64,000 bases of DNA from Actinomadura viridilutea (GTDB taxonomy: Bacteria > Actinomycetota > Actinomycetes > Streptosporangiales > Streptosporangiaceae). The position numbers and the translations under genes are program-made. The notes beneath the pieces were generated by a model. The model was given only the letters and a program-made list of their open reading frames with translations. It did no database searches and was not told where the DNA came from. This document shows, piece after piece, positions 34,880 through 43,600 of the stretch (position 1 is its first letter; every line of letters starts with the position of its first letter). The stretch is taken from positions 88,994 through 152,993 of the forward strand of contig PVNI01000018.1 in assembly GCA_003001795.1 (NCBI GenBank), written 5' to 3'.

Positions 34880-36196
34880 ATGCCCCCCTCGGACATGCAC
34901 GTCCACGATCTCGTCGGCATCGGCTTCGGCCCGTCCAACCTCGCCCTGGCGATCGCGCTGCGCGAGCACCGCGAACGCACCGGGCAGACGGTGGACGCGG
35001 TGTTCCTGGAGAGGCAACCGGCGTTCGGCTGGCATCGCGGCATGCTCATCGAGGGCACGACCATGCAGGTGTCCTTCCTGAAGGACCTGGTCACGATGCG
35101 CAACCCGGCGAGCGGGTTCGGCTTCCTGAGCTATCTGCACGAGCGCGGGCGGCTGGTCGACTTCATCAACCACAAGACGCTGTTCCCCTCGCGCGCCGAG
35201 TTCCACGACTACCTGGAGTGGGCGGCTTCGGCCTTCGCGGACCAGGTGGAGTACGGCTCGGAGGTCGTCGCCGTCACCCCCGTCGTCGTCGACGGCGCCG
35301 TGGAGCACCTGGACGTGCTGGTGCGGCAGGGCGGCTCCTCGGACGAGCTCACCACGCGCCGCACCCGCAACCTGGTCATCGCCGTCGGCCTGGAACCGGT
35401 GCTGCCGGACGGCGCGGTCGCCGGCGAGCGGATCTGGCACAGCGCGGAACTGCTCGATCGCGTGTCCTCGCTGCGCGACCCCCGCCGCCTGCTCGTGGTC
35501 GGCGCCGGACAGAGCGCCGCCGAGGTCACCGACTACCTGCACCGCACGTACACCGACGCCGAGGTGTGCGCGGTGTTCGCGAAGTACGGCTACACCCCCG
35601 CCGACGACAGCTCGTTCGCCAACCGCATCTTCGACCCGGACGCCGTCGACCACTTCTTCACCGCGCCGGAGGAGGTGAAGCGGACGCTGATGGACTACCA
35701 CCGCTCCACCAACTACTCGGTGGTCGACCTGGACCTCATCGACGAGCTGTACCGGCGCTACTACCAGGAGAAGGTGCACGGCAGGCAGCGGCTGCGCATC
35801 ATGAACACCTCCCGCGTCGTGGACGTCCGGGCCGACGCGGCGGCGGTGCACGCGACGGTGGAGTTCCTGCCGACCGGTGAACGCACCGTCCTGGAGGCCG
35901 ACGCCCTGGTCTACGCGACCGGATACCGGCCGTGCGACCCGTTGACACTGCTCGGCGAGGCCGGCGAGTACTGCCTGCGGCGTCCCGAAGGCGGTCTGCG
36001 CGTGGAACGCGACTACCGCATCGCCACCACGCCCCCGATGCGCTGCGGCCTGTACCTGCAGGGCGCCACCGAGCACACCCACGGCATCGGCTCGACGCTG
36101 CTGTCCAACACCGCCATCCGCGCCGGGGAGATCACCGAATCGGTGGCGGAGCGCCTGCAGGCGGCGCGCAGCGACTCCTACGCCATGCAGAGCTGA
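34880..36196 (+). CDS. cchB: L-ornithine N5-monooxygenase
   Basis: A 438-residue flavin monooxygenase of the SidA/PvdA/CchB family, making N5-hydroxyornithine, the iron-binding building block. The FAD motif is GIGFGPSN at residues 13-20, the NADPH motif VVGAGQSAAEV near 208, and the C-terminal YATGY at 345-349. Substrate-pocket stretches such as KDLVTMRNP and the NRIFDPDAVDHFF region are family-typical. ATG 34880 follows GGAAAGG at 34864-34870. Upstream in-frame codons would pass through the iron box and are excluded. The gene is iron-box controlled and ends at a strong bidirectional hairpin. Confidence 0.95.
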   Translation: MPPSDMHVHDLVGIGFGPSNLALAIALREHRERTGQTVDAVFLERQPAFGWHRGMLIEGTTMQVSFLKDLVTMRNPASGFGFLSYLHERGRLVDFINHKTLFPSRAEFHDYLEWAASAFADQVEYGSEVVAVTPVVVDGAVEHLDVLVRQGGSSDELTTRRTRNLVIAVGLEPVLPDGAVAGERIWHSAELLDRVSSLRDPRRLLVVGAGQSAAEVTDYLHRTYTDAEVCAVFAKYGYTPADDSSFANRIFDPDAVDHFFTAPEEVKRTLMDYHRSTNYSVVDLDLIDELYRRYYQEKVHGRQRLRIMNTSRVVDVRADAAAVHATVEFLPTGERTVLEADALVYATGYRPCDPLTLLGEAGEYCLRRPEGGLRVERDYRIATTPPMRCGLYLQGATEHTHGIGSTLLSNTAIRAGEITESVAERLQAARSDSYAMQS

Positions 36197-36211
36197 CACG
36201 CAGGCCCGAAG

Positions 36212-36248
36212 CGGGGCGCCTCCTTCGCGGCGCGAAGGAGGCGCCCCG
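36212..36248. terminator. Bidirectional 17-bp terminator hairpin
   Basis: GGGGCGCCTCCTTCGC (36213-36228) pairs fully with GCGAAGGAGGCGCCCC (36232-36247) around a GGC loop, and flanking C36212 and G36248 extend it to 17 pairs. It lies between the convergent monooxygenase and importer-ATPase genes and can stop transcripts from both sides. Confidence 0.85.
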
Positions 36249-36283
36249 TCCACGCTATGGCGGTGGTGTCGTCCGGCGGACGG

Positions 36284-37240
36284 TCAAGACGCCGTGCGTC
36301 CGCCGGACGAGGCGCGCTCCCCGTCACCGGCCCCGTCACCGGCCCCGTCACCGGCAACGTCGCCGGCCCTGTCCGCGGATCCGTCCGCTTCGGCGGGCGC
36401 GCCGTGGTGACGGCCCATCGGGATGACCAGCGGCGTCCCGCTGACGGGGTCGGTGGCGACGTGGCAGCGCAGCCCGAACACGTCCTCGACCAGGTCGGCG
36501 TCGACCACCTCGGCGGGCGGTCCCTCGGCGACGATCGCGCCCGCCTTCATCACGATGACGTGGTCGGCGTACCGGCACGCCTGGTTCAGGTCGTGCAGCA
36601 CCATGACCACCGTGCGGTGCTCGCGCCGGTTCAGGTCCACGACCAGGTCGAGCACGTCCACCTGGTGGGCGAGGTCGAGGTAGGTGGTCGGCTCGTCCAG
36701 CAGCAGGATCGGGGTGCCCTGGGCCACCGCCATGGCGATCCAGGCGCGCTGCCGCTGCCCGCCCGACAGCTCGTCCACCGGGCGCGCGGCGTGCTCGAGC
36801 ATCCCGGTCGCGCGCAGCGCCGCGGTCACCGCCTCCTCGTCGGCGGACGACCACTGCCGCCACCAGGTCTGGTGCGGGGCGCGGCCCTGGCTGACCAGGT
36901 CGACCACCGTCAGCCCCTCCGGCGCGACCGGCGACTGCGGCAGGATGCCCAGCCGCCGCGCCACCTGCCGCGTCGGCATGGTGTGGATGGCGCGGCCGTC
37001 CAGGTGCACGGCGCCGCCGCGCGGCGTCAGCAGCCGGGCAAGCGCGCGCAGCAGCGTGGACTTCCCGCACGCGTTGGCGCCGATGATGACGCTGATCCGC
37101 CCCGGCGGCACGACCAGGTCGAGCCCGTCGACCACCACGCGGTCGTCGTAGGACAGCCGGAGCCCGCTCGCGCGCAGGTCGGGCTCGGACCGGTCGGCGC
37201 CGCCGGCGCGGTCGCGCGTGCGGATGGACGTGGATGTCAC
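36284..37240 (-). CDS. Ferric-siderophore importer ATPase (FepC/FecE type)
   Basis: A 318-residue ABC ATPase. Walker A GANACGKS is at residues 54-61, the signature DELSGGQRQRAWIA near 160 and Walker B ILLLDEPTTYLDLAHQ near 180. The proline-rich LPQSP Q-loop region fits iron-siderophore importers. The C-terminus carries a low-complexity extension rich in Ala-Gly-Asp from a 12-base tandem repeat, absent from normal family members. It is the third gene of the importer operon, three bases after the permease gene. Confidence 0.93.
   Translation of the reverse strand: MTSTSIRTRDRAGGADRSEPDLRASGLRLSYDDRVVVDGLDLVVPPGRISVIIGANACGKSTLLRALARLLTPRGGAVHLDGRAIHTMPTRQVARRLGILPQSPVAPEGLTVVDLVSQGRAPHQTWWRQWSSADEEAVTAALRATGMLEHAARPVDELSGGQRQRAWIAMAVAQGTPILLLDEPTTYLDLAHQVDVLDLVVDLNRREHRTVVMVLHDLNQACRYADHVIVMKAGAIVAEGPPAEVVDADLVEDVFGLRCHVATDPVSGTPLVIPMGRHHGAPAEADGSADRAGDVAGDGAGDGAGDGERASSGGRTAS
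36319..36366 (-). repeat. 12-bp tandem repeats encoding an (Ala-Gly-Asp-Gly) tail
   Basis: CCCCGTCACCGG is repeated exactly at 36319-36330, 36331-36342 and 36343-36354, with a degenerate fourth copy at 36355-36366. On the minus strand it encodes repeats of Ala-Gly-Asp-Gly near the end of the importer ATPase. Repeat number can vary without shifting the frame. Confidence 0.9.
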
Positions 37241-37243
37241 GGT

Positions 37244-38311
37244 TCAGCCTCCAGAGCCGGTGCGGTTGGCCCGGGCGAGCAGCCAGAGCAGGAACGGCGC
37301 CCCGAACACGCCGGTGACGACGCCGACGGGAAGCTCCAGGTCGGCGAACATCCGCTGCGCGACCAGGTCGCAGCCGAGGACGATCAGCGCCCCGGCGAGC
37401 GCGGACGCGGTCAGCGGCGGCCGGGCGGCGCCGGCCAGCCGCAGCGCGATCTGCGGCGCGGCCAGCGCGACGAACGCCACCGGCCCGGCCCCGGCGGTGG
37501 CGAACGCGACCAGCCCGACGGCGACGCACAGCAGCGCCAGCCGCGCCCGCTGCACCGGCACGCCGAGTCCTCCCGCCACCTGGTCGCCGAGCTGCAGCGC
37601 CCGCAGCCACGGCCCGAGCAGGAGCGCCAGCGGCACGAGCACGGCCAGCGCGACGGCCAGCGGGCGGACGCTCTCCCAGCTCCTGCCGTTGAGGTCGCCC
37701 ACCAGCCAGCCCACGGCCTGCTGCGCCTCGAACTCCTTCGCCCTGACGATGAGGTACTGGGTGGCGCCGGCGCACATCCAGTTGACGCCGATGCCGACGA
37801 GCACGATGCGGAACCCGGTGGTGCCGCGGTTCCACGCCAGCGCGTAGATGAGCAGGGCGGTCAGCAGCGCCCCGGCCAGTCCGAGGGTCTGCGCGCCCAG
37901 CCCGGAGCCCAGGCCGAGCACGATGCCGCCGACCACGGCGGCGCCCGCGCCCTGGGTGATGCCGAGCATGTCGGGCGCGGCCAGCGGGTTGCGGGTGAGC
38001 GTCTGCAGGATCGCGCCCGACAGGCCGAACGCGGCGCCCGCCAGCAGCCCGACCAGCGCCCGCGGCAGCCGCAGCTCCCGGACGACCAGCACGGTCCCGC
38101 CGTCGCCCGCCCCGAACAGCGCCGGGACGACTTCCTGCGGGCTGAGCGGGTAGTCGCCCGAGCCCAGCCCCAGGCACAGCACGAGGAACGTCGCGGCGGC
38201 CAGGCCCAGGCACGTCGCCAGCAGCCGGGGCCGCACGACGGCCGACACCGGCGGACGCGTCAGCCGCACCGCGGTGCGTCCGCCCGACCGGGTCAGTTCG
38301 ATGAGGCTCAT
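37244..38311 (-). CDS. FecCD-family siderophore permease
   Basis: A 355-residue membrane protein of the BtuC/FecCD fold with about ten helices. Recognisable stretches are GLGSGDYPLSPQEVV near residue 68, LRLPRALVGLLAGAAFGLSG near 100 and RNPLAAPDMLGITQGAGA just after. The ATPase-contacting loop is seen as AGPVAFVALAAPQIALRLAG near 275. It forms a heterodimeric channel with the next permease. Start ATG 38311, seven bases after the upstream gene. Transcribed with the ATPase. Confidence 0.93.
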   Translation of the reverse strand: MSLIELTRSGGRTAVRLTRPPVSAVVRPRLLATCLGLAAATFLVLCLGLGSGDYPLSPQEVVPALFGAGDGGTVLVVRELRLPRALVGLLAGAAFGLSGAILQTLTRNPLAAPDMLGITQGAGAAVVGGIVLGLGSGLGAQTLGLAGALLTALLIYALAWNRGTTGFRIVLVGIGVNWMCAGATQYLIVRAKEFEAQQAVGWLVGDLNGRSWESVRPLAVALAVLVPLALLLGPWLRALQLGDQVAGGLGVPVQRARLALLCVAVGLVAFATAGAGPVAFVALAAPQIALRLAGAARPPLTASALAGALIVLGCDLVAQRMFADLELPVGVVTGVFGAPFLLWLLARANRTGSGG

Positions 38312-38318
38312 GGACGGC

Positions 38319-39326
38319 TCACAGTTCGGCCAGGCGGCGACGGCGGACCAGCGCGATGAAGAACGGCGCGCCGAGGAACGCGGCGACGACGCCGACGTCG
38401 ACCTCCTGCGGACGGGCCGCCACCCGTCCGACGATGTCGGCGGCCAGCAGCAGGCAGGGCGCGACGAGCGCGGTGAGCGGCAGCAGCCACCGCTGGTCGG
38501 GTCCGCTGACGGCGCGCACCGCGTGCGGGACGACCAGCCCCACGAAGACGATCGGGCCCGCGACCGCGACGGCGGCGCCGGCCAGCAGCGTGACCGCGAC
38601 CGCGCCCTGCGCGCGGACCAGCCGCAGCCGCCGGCCGAGCGAGGCGGCCACGTCGTCGCCCAGCGCGAGGTTGTTCAGCGCGGGCGCCAGGCTCAGCGCC
38701 AGCACCGCGCCGACCGCGAGGAAAGGGAGCACCTGCCCGATGAGCGCGGTGTTCTGCCCGGCCAGCGACCCGGACGACCAGAACCGGTACCGGTTGAGCA
38801 CCTGCGGGTCGACCAGCGAGACGCCGCGGGTGATCGACTCCAGCAGGAAGGTGACGGCGATGCCGGCGAGCGCGAGCTTCACCGGGGTCTGCCCGCCCCG
38901 GCCGAGCCCGCCGAGCACATACACCGCGACGCCGGCGACGACTGCCCCGGCGAAGGCGAACCAGATGTAACCGTGCAGTGACGTGATTCCCGCCACCGCG
39001 ACCGCCAGCATCAGCGCGAACGCGGCGCCCGCGCTGACGCCGAGCAGGCCCGGGTCGGCGAGCGGGTTGCGGGTCAGGCCCTGCATGACCGCCCCGGCGA
39101 GGCCGAGCGCGGCGCCGGCGAGCACGCCCAGCACGGTCCGCGGCAGGCGCACGTCCCAGACGATGGTCGCGACCTCGGTGTCGCGCGGCCCGGTGAGCGC
39201 CCGCACCACCTCGTCCAGGGGGATCTGGCGGCTGCCCACCGCGATCGACAGCAGGCACAGCGCGCCGAGCAGCGCGAGCGCCGCGGCCAGCAGCGCCGGC
39301 CGGGCGGCACGGTTGTCTCCCGCCAT
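38319..39326 (-). CDS. FecCD-family siderophore permease (first of operon)
   Basis: A 335-residue FecCD permease paralogous to the preceding one. It shows VGSRQIPLDEVVRAL near residue 35, RLPRTVLGVLAGAALGLAGA near 60 and RNPLADPGLLGVSAGAAFAL. PIVFVGLVVPHAVRAVSGPD forms the ATPase-contact loop near 255. ATG 39326 is chosen because GGTTGGGA precedes it; ten further codons to 39356 are in frame but lack a site. An iron box lies 53 bases upstream, so the three importer genes are an iron-repressed operon. Confidence 0.93.
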   Translation of the reverse strand: MAGDNRAARPALLAAALALLGALCLLSIAVGSRQIPLDEVVRALTGPRDTEVATIVWDVRLPRTVLGVLAGAALGLAGAVMQGLTRNPLADPGLLGVSAGAAFALMLAVAVAGITSLHGYIWFAFAGAVVAGVAVYVLGGLGRGGQTPVKLALAGIAVTFLLESITRGVSLVDPQVLNRYRFWSSGSLAGQNTALIGQVLPFLAVGAVLALSLAPALNNLALGDDVAASLGRRLRLVRAQGAVAVTLLAGAAVAVAGPIVFVGLVVPHAVRAVSGPDQRWLLPLTALVAPCLLLAADIVGRVAARPQEVDVGVVAAFLGAPFFIALVRRRRLAEL

Positions 39327-39378
39327 TGATCCCAACCTGTCCGGGGGTACGGCCACGATCGATGACCTATCGATGAGC

Positions 39379-39397
39379 TTAGGTGAGCCATACCTTA
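39379..39397 (-). promoter_or_regulatory. Iron box of the importer operon
   Basis: TTAGGTGAGCCATACCTTA is an imperfect but clear IdeR/DmdR box (outer arms TTAGGT and ACCTTA). It lies upstream of the minus-strand permease gene and should repress the importer under iron sufficiency. Confidence 0.8.
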
Positions 39398-39430
39398 CCT
39401 GCGGCCGCGACAGCGTGCAGGGCCTTGTGA

Positions 39431-39449
39431 TTAGGCAAGGCTTACCTTA
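39431..39449 (+). promoter_or_regulatory. Iron box of the binding-protein/NRPS transcript
   Basis: TTAGGCAAGGCTTACCTTA matches the IdeR/DmdR consensus at all but one or two positions and lies 72 bases before the siderophore-binding lipoprotein gene. As no box precedes the NRPS, this is the probable iron switch for binding protein, NRPS and mbtH together. Confidence 0.88.
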
Positions 39450-39520
39450 GTATCGCCGACGCCGGGCCGCCCCGCGTGTTCCGCCGTGCCCGGCGCAACC
39501 ACGATTCCGAAAGGGAGTCG

Positions 39521-40546
39521 ATGTCCCCCACATCGCTTGCGAGCACCGGTCCGTCGCTCGCCAGAAGACTCGTCCTGGCGCTGGCGGCCGTCCTGCTGTC
39601 CGCGTTCGGCCTGTCCGCCTGCGGCGGAGACTCCGACGGCGACGCCGAGGCCGCCGCCGGCGGGGCCGCCCCCGTCCGCATCGAGCACAAGTACGGCACC
39701 ACCGAGATCAAGGCGCCGCCCGAGCGGGTCGTCACCGTCGGCTGGACCGACCAGGACGCGGTGCTGGCGCTGGGCGTCAAGCCCGTCGGCGTCGTCGAGT
39801 TCACCGGCCTCGGCCTGAGCGTCGAGAAGTACCCCTGGAGCGCCGACAAGTGGGGCGGCACCGCGCCCACCGTCGTCGGCCAGCGCGAGGACCTGAAGAT
39901 GGAGAAGATCGCGGCGCTCAAGCCCGACCTGATCCTCGCCCTCTACACCGGCATCACCAAGGAGCAGTACGGCCAGCTCTCCAAGATCGCGCCGACCGTC
40001 GCGCAGTCGCCCGAGTACGACGACTACGCCATGCCGTGGCAGGAGTCGACCCTGATCATCGGGCGGGCGCTCGGCAAGGAGGAGCAGGCCAAGAAGCTCA
40101 TCGCCGAGGTCGACCAGCGGTTCGCCGCGGCGCGGCGGCAGAACCCGCAGCTGGTCGGCAAGACGTTCGCCATCGCCGACCCGTTCAAGCCCGGCCAGTA
40201 CGCCGTGTTCGGCCCGGGCGACGCCAAGGTCGAGTTCATGAAGGGCCTCGGCATGAAGGTCCCGGACGAGATCGCCAAGGCCGCGGGCAAGGAGCAGGCC
40301 GCGGTGATCGGGTCCGAGCGGGCCGACCTGCTCGACGCCGACCGGCTGGTCTTCCTCACCTCCGTGCCCGACGCCCGCAAGACCGTCGAGGGCGACAAGG
40401 TCTACAAGGGCCTGAAGGTCGTCAAGGAGAACCGCGTGGTGTTCGTGCCGTACAACCCGGTCGGCGCGGCCGTCTCCTTCAACACGGTGCTGAGCATCCC
40501 GTACGCCATCGACCGGATGGTGCCGCTGCTGAACGGCACGGGCTGA
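39521..40546 (+). CDS. Ferric-siderophore-binding lipoprotein
   Basis: A 341-residue FecB/FhuD-type (family 8) binding protein. The signal peptide ends in lipobox LSAC near residue 33, followed by a GGDSDGD linker. The mature domain shows PERVVTVGWTDQDAVLALGV and KIAALKPDLILALYTGITKE, then a long backbone helix. It should capture the ferric form of the locus's own hydroxamate and hand it to the FecCD pair encoded divergently. ATG 39521 is preceded by GAAAGGGAG. It is likely the first gene of the transcript continuing into the NRPS. Confidence 0.93.
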   Translation: MSPTSLASTGPSLARRLVLALAAVLLSAFGLSACGGDSDGDAEAAAGGAAPVRIEHKYGTTEIKAPPERVVTVGWTDQDAVLALGVKPVGVVEFTGLGLSVEKYPWSADKWGGTAPTVVGQREDLKMEKIAALKPDLILALYTGITKEQYGQLSKIAPTVAQSPEYDDYAMPWQESTLIIGRALGKEEQAKKLIAEVDQRFAAARRQNPQLVGKTFAIADPFKPGQYAVFGPGDAKVEFMKGLGMKVPDEIAKAAGKEQAAVIGSERADLLDADRLVFLTSVPDARKTVEGDKVYKGLKVVKENRVVFVPYNPVGAAVSFNTVLSIPYAIDRMVPLLNGTG

Positions 40547-40563
40547 CCCCCGGTGCACGGGCC

Positions 40564-40594
40564 GACCGGGTCGGGGCGCGGTGCCGACCCGGTC
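40564..40594 (+). terminator. 11-bp hairpin just before the NRPS gene
   Basis: GACCGGGTCGG (40564-40574) pairs with CCGACCCGGTC (40584-40594) around a nine-base loop. It occupies the 91-base gap between binding protein and NRPS. No U-tract follows, so it may be a partial terminator, an attenuator or an mRNA-processing signal that lowers expression of the giant gene. Confidence 0.6.
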
Positions 40595-40637
40595 ACAGCG
40601 GTGAGCAGGCGAACTCGTCCGTGTCGGAGGTGCGGTC

Positions 40638-43600
40638 GTGACTCAGGAAAACGAATGCTCGGTGCCGTCGGCGACGCTGCCGGAGATGTTCCGGGAACGC
40701 GTCCGGTCGGCCCCGGACGCGGTGGCGCTGGTGTTCGAGGACGTCGAACTCACCTACGCCGAGGTGAACGCCCGGGCGAACCGGCTGGCGCACGCCCTGG
40801 CCGAACGCGGCGTGGGGCCCGAGCGGGTCGTGGCGCTGGCGCTGCCGCGCTCCCCGGACATGATCATCGCCGAGCTGGCGGTGCTCAAGGCGGGCGGCGC
40901 CTACCTGCCGCTCGACCCCGACTACCCGGCCGAGCGCCTCGCCTTCATGCTGGCCGACGCCGCCCCCGTCTGCCTGGTCACCACCGGCGCACTGGCGCAG
41001 TCCGTCCCGGACGCCGCGGGCATGCCGCGCCTGCTGCTGGACGACCCGGCCGTGGTCGCCGAACTGGACGCCCGCCCGGAGTCCGACCCCGACGTCGCGC
41101 TCGACGTCCGCAACGCCGCGTACGTCATCTACACCTCCGGATCCACGGGCCGCCCCAAGGGCGTCGTGGTGACGCACTCCGGCGTCGCCAAGCTCGTCGC
41201 CACGCAGACCGAGCGGCTCGGCGTCGGACCGCACAGCCGGGTCCTGCAGTTCGCCTCGCCGAGCTTCGACGTCGCGTTCTGGGACCTGTGCCTGGGGCTG
41301 CTGTCGGGCGGGCGGCTCGTGATCGCTCCCTCGGAGCGCCGCGTCCCCGGCCCGGAGCTGTCGGAGTACGCCCACGCGCACGACGTCAACTTCATGATCC
41401 TGCCGCCCGCGCTGCTGGCCGCGATGCCGGAGGACTGCACGCTGCCGCTGGACTCCACGCTGCTGGCCGGCACCGAACGGGTGCCCGCGGAGCTGGTCGC
41501 CCGCTGGTCGCCGGGGCGGCGGATGTTCAACGCCTACGGCCCGACCGAGGCCACCGTCAACTCCACGCTCGGCGAATGCCCCGACGACCCGCCGCCCGGC
41601 TCCACGGTGCCGATCGGGTACGCCGACCCCGGCACCCGGGCCTACGTGCTGGACGACGCCCTGCGCCCCGTCCCGCCGGGCGTGACGGGGGAGCTGTACC
41701 TCGGCGGCCCGGGCCTGGCCCGCGGCTACCTCAACCGCCCCGGCCTGACCGCCGAGCGGTTCGTCGCCGACCCGTTCGGCCCGCCGGGCGGACGGCTGTA
41801 CCGGACCGGCGACCTGGTGCGGCGGCGCCCGGAGGACGACCAGCTGGAGTTCGTCGGACGCGCCGACGACCAGGTGAAGATCCGCGGCTTCCGCGTCGAG
41901 CCCGGCGAGATCGAGGCCGTCCTCGGCGGCCACCCCGCGGTCGCCCAGACGGCGGTCGCCGTGCGCGAGGACCGGCCGGGCGACCGCCGCCTGGTCGCCT
42001 ACGTCGTCCCCGCCGCGGGGCCGCGCGCCCGCCGCGACGAGCACCGCGAGCGCCGGCAGCTCGACGAGTGGAAGCAGGTGCACGAACTGCTCTACTCGGC
42101 CGTGGGAACCGGGGACGGCGGTCTCGCGGAGAGCTTCGCCGGATGGAACAGCACCTACGACGGCACGCCGATCCCGCTGGAGGAGATGCGGGAGTGGCGG
42201 AACGCGACCGTCGACCGCGTCCTGGCCCTGCGGCCGCGCCGGGTGCTGGAGATCGGCGTCGGCAGCGGCCTGATCCTCTCCGGCGTCGCGCCGCACTGCG
42301 AGGCGTACTGGGGCACCGACCTGTCGGAGGAGGCCGTCGAGGGGCTGCGGCGCCGGGTGCGCGCCGTGCCCGAGCTGGCCGACAGGGTGGAGCTGCGGGC
42401 CCAGCCCGCGCACGACGTCGAGGACCTGCCCCGCGGGTACTTCGACACGATCGTCGTCAACTCGGTGGTGCAGTACTTCCCCAGCGCCGACTACCTCGTG
42501 CAGGTGCTGCGGTCCGCGGTGGACCTGCTCGCCCCCGGAGGCAGCGTGTTCGTCGGGGACGTGCGCAACCTGCGGCTGCTGCGGTGCCTGCGCGCCGCCG
42601 TGGAGGTCGCCCGGCGCGGCGGACGGCTCGATCCGTCCGCCGTGCGCGACGCGCGCGCGGCGGTCGAGCAGGCGGTGCGCTGGGAAGGCGAGCTGCTGCT
42701 CGACCCCGACTTCTTCGCGTCGCTGGCGCGCACTCTCGAGGACGTGCGCGGCGTCGACGTGCGCATCAAGCGCGCCCGGCACCACAACGAGCTGAGCCGG
42801 TACCGCTATGACGTCGTCCTGAGCACCCGTCCGCACCCCGCCGCGCCGTCCGCCCTCGACCTGCGCTGGGGCACCGACGTCCCCGACCTGCCGGCGCTCG
42901 CGGACCGGCTGTCCGAGGGCCCCGCGCTGCTGCGGCTCACCGGCGTGCCCAACGCCCGCCTGACCCCGGACCTGAACGCGCTGCGGACCCTGTGGCCCGA
43001 CGCGCCGGCGCCCGACGGCGTCGACCCGGACGCCTTCCACGCCATCGGCGAGGAGTTCGGCTACACGGTGGAGGCCACCTGGACCGGCGGCAGGACCGAC
43101 GGCGCCGTCGACGTGGTGTTCGCCGCCGCCGGGGTGGACCCGGGCCCGATCTACCGGCCTCGCGACGACGACCTCGACCCGCCCACGGCGTACGCCAACA
43201 CGCCGTCGGGCTTCCGCGACGTGGGCGCGCTCATGCACACGCTGCGGTCCTACCTGCGCGAGAAGCTGCCCCACTACATGGTCCCCGCGGCGTTCGTGCC
43301 GCTCACCGCGCTGCCGGTGCTGCCCAGCGGGAAGCTCGACCGCGAGGCCCTGCCCGCGCCCGACTACACCGCACTCGCCTCCTCCCGCCGCACCGCCCCC
43401 GCCCGCCCGCCCCGCGACGCGCGCGAGGAGCTCCTGCTCGGCATCTACGCCGACGTGCTCGGAGTGTCGGACGTCGGCGTGGACGACGACTTCATCGAGC
43501 TCGGCGGCGACAGCATCCTGGCCATCCAGGTGCTCATCCGCGCCCGCGCCGCCGGGCTGGCGCTGTCGGCCGGCGACGTCTTCCGCCACCGCACCGTCGC

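Noticed and set aside
41940..43320. The module 1 insertion read as an epimerase or a second condensation domain
   Set aside because: It holds a SAM-binding motif (VLEIGVGSG) and lies between A8 and A10 of the A domain, the standard site of N-methyltransferases.
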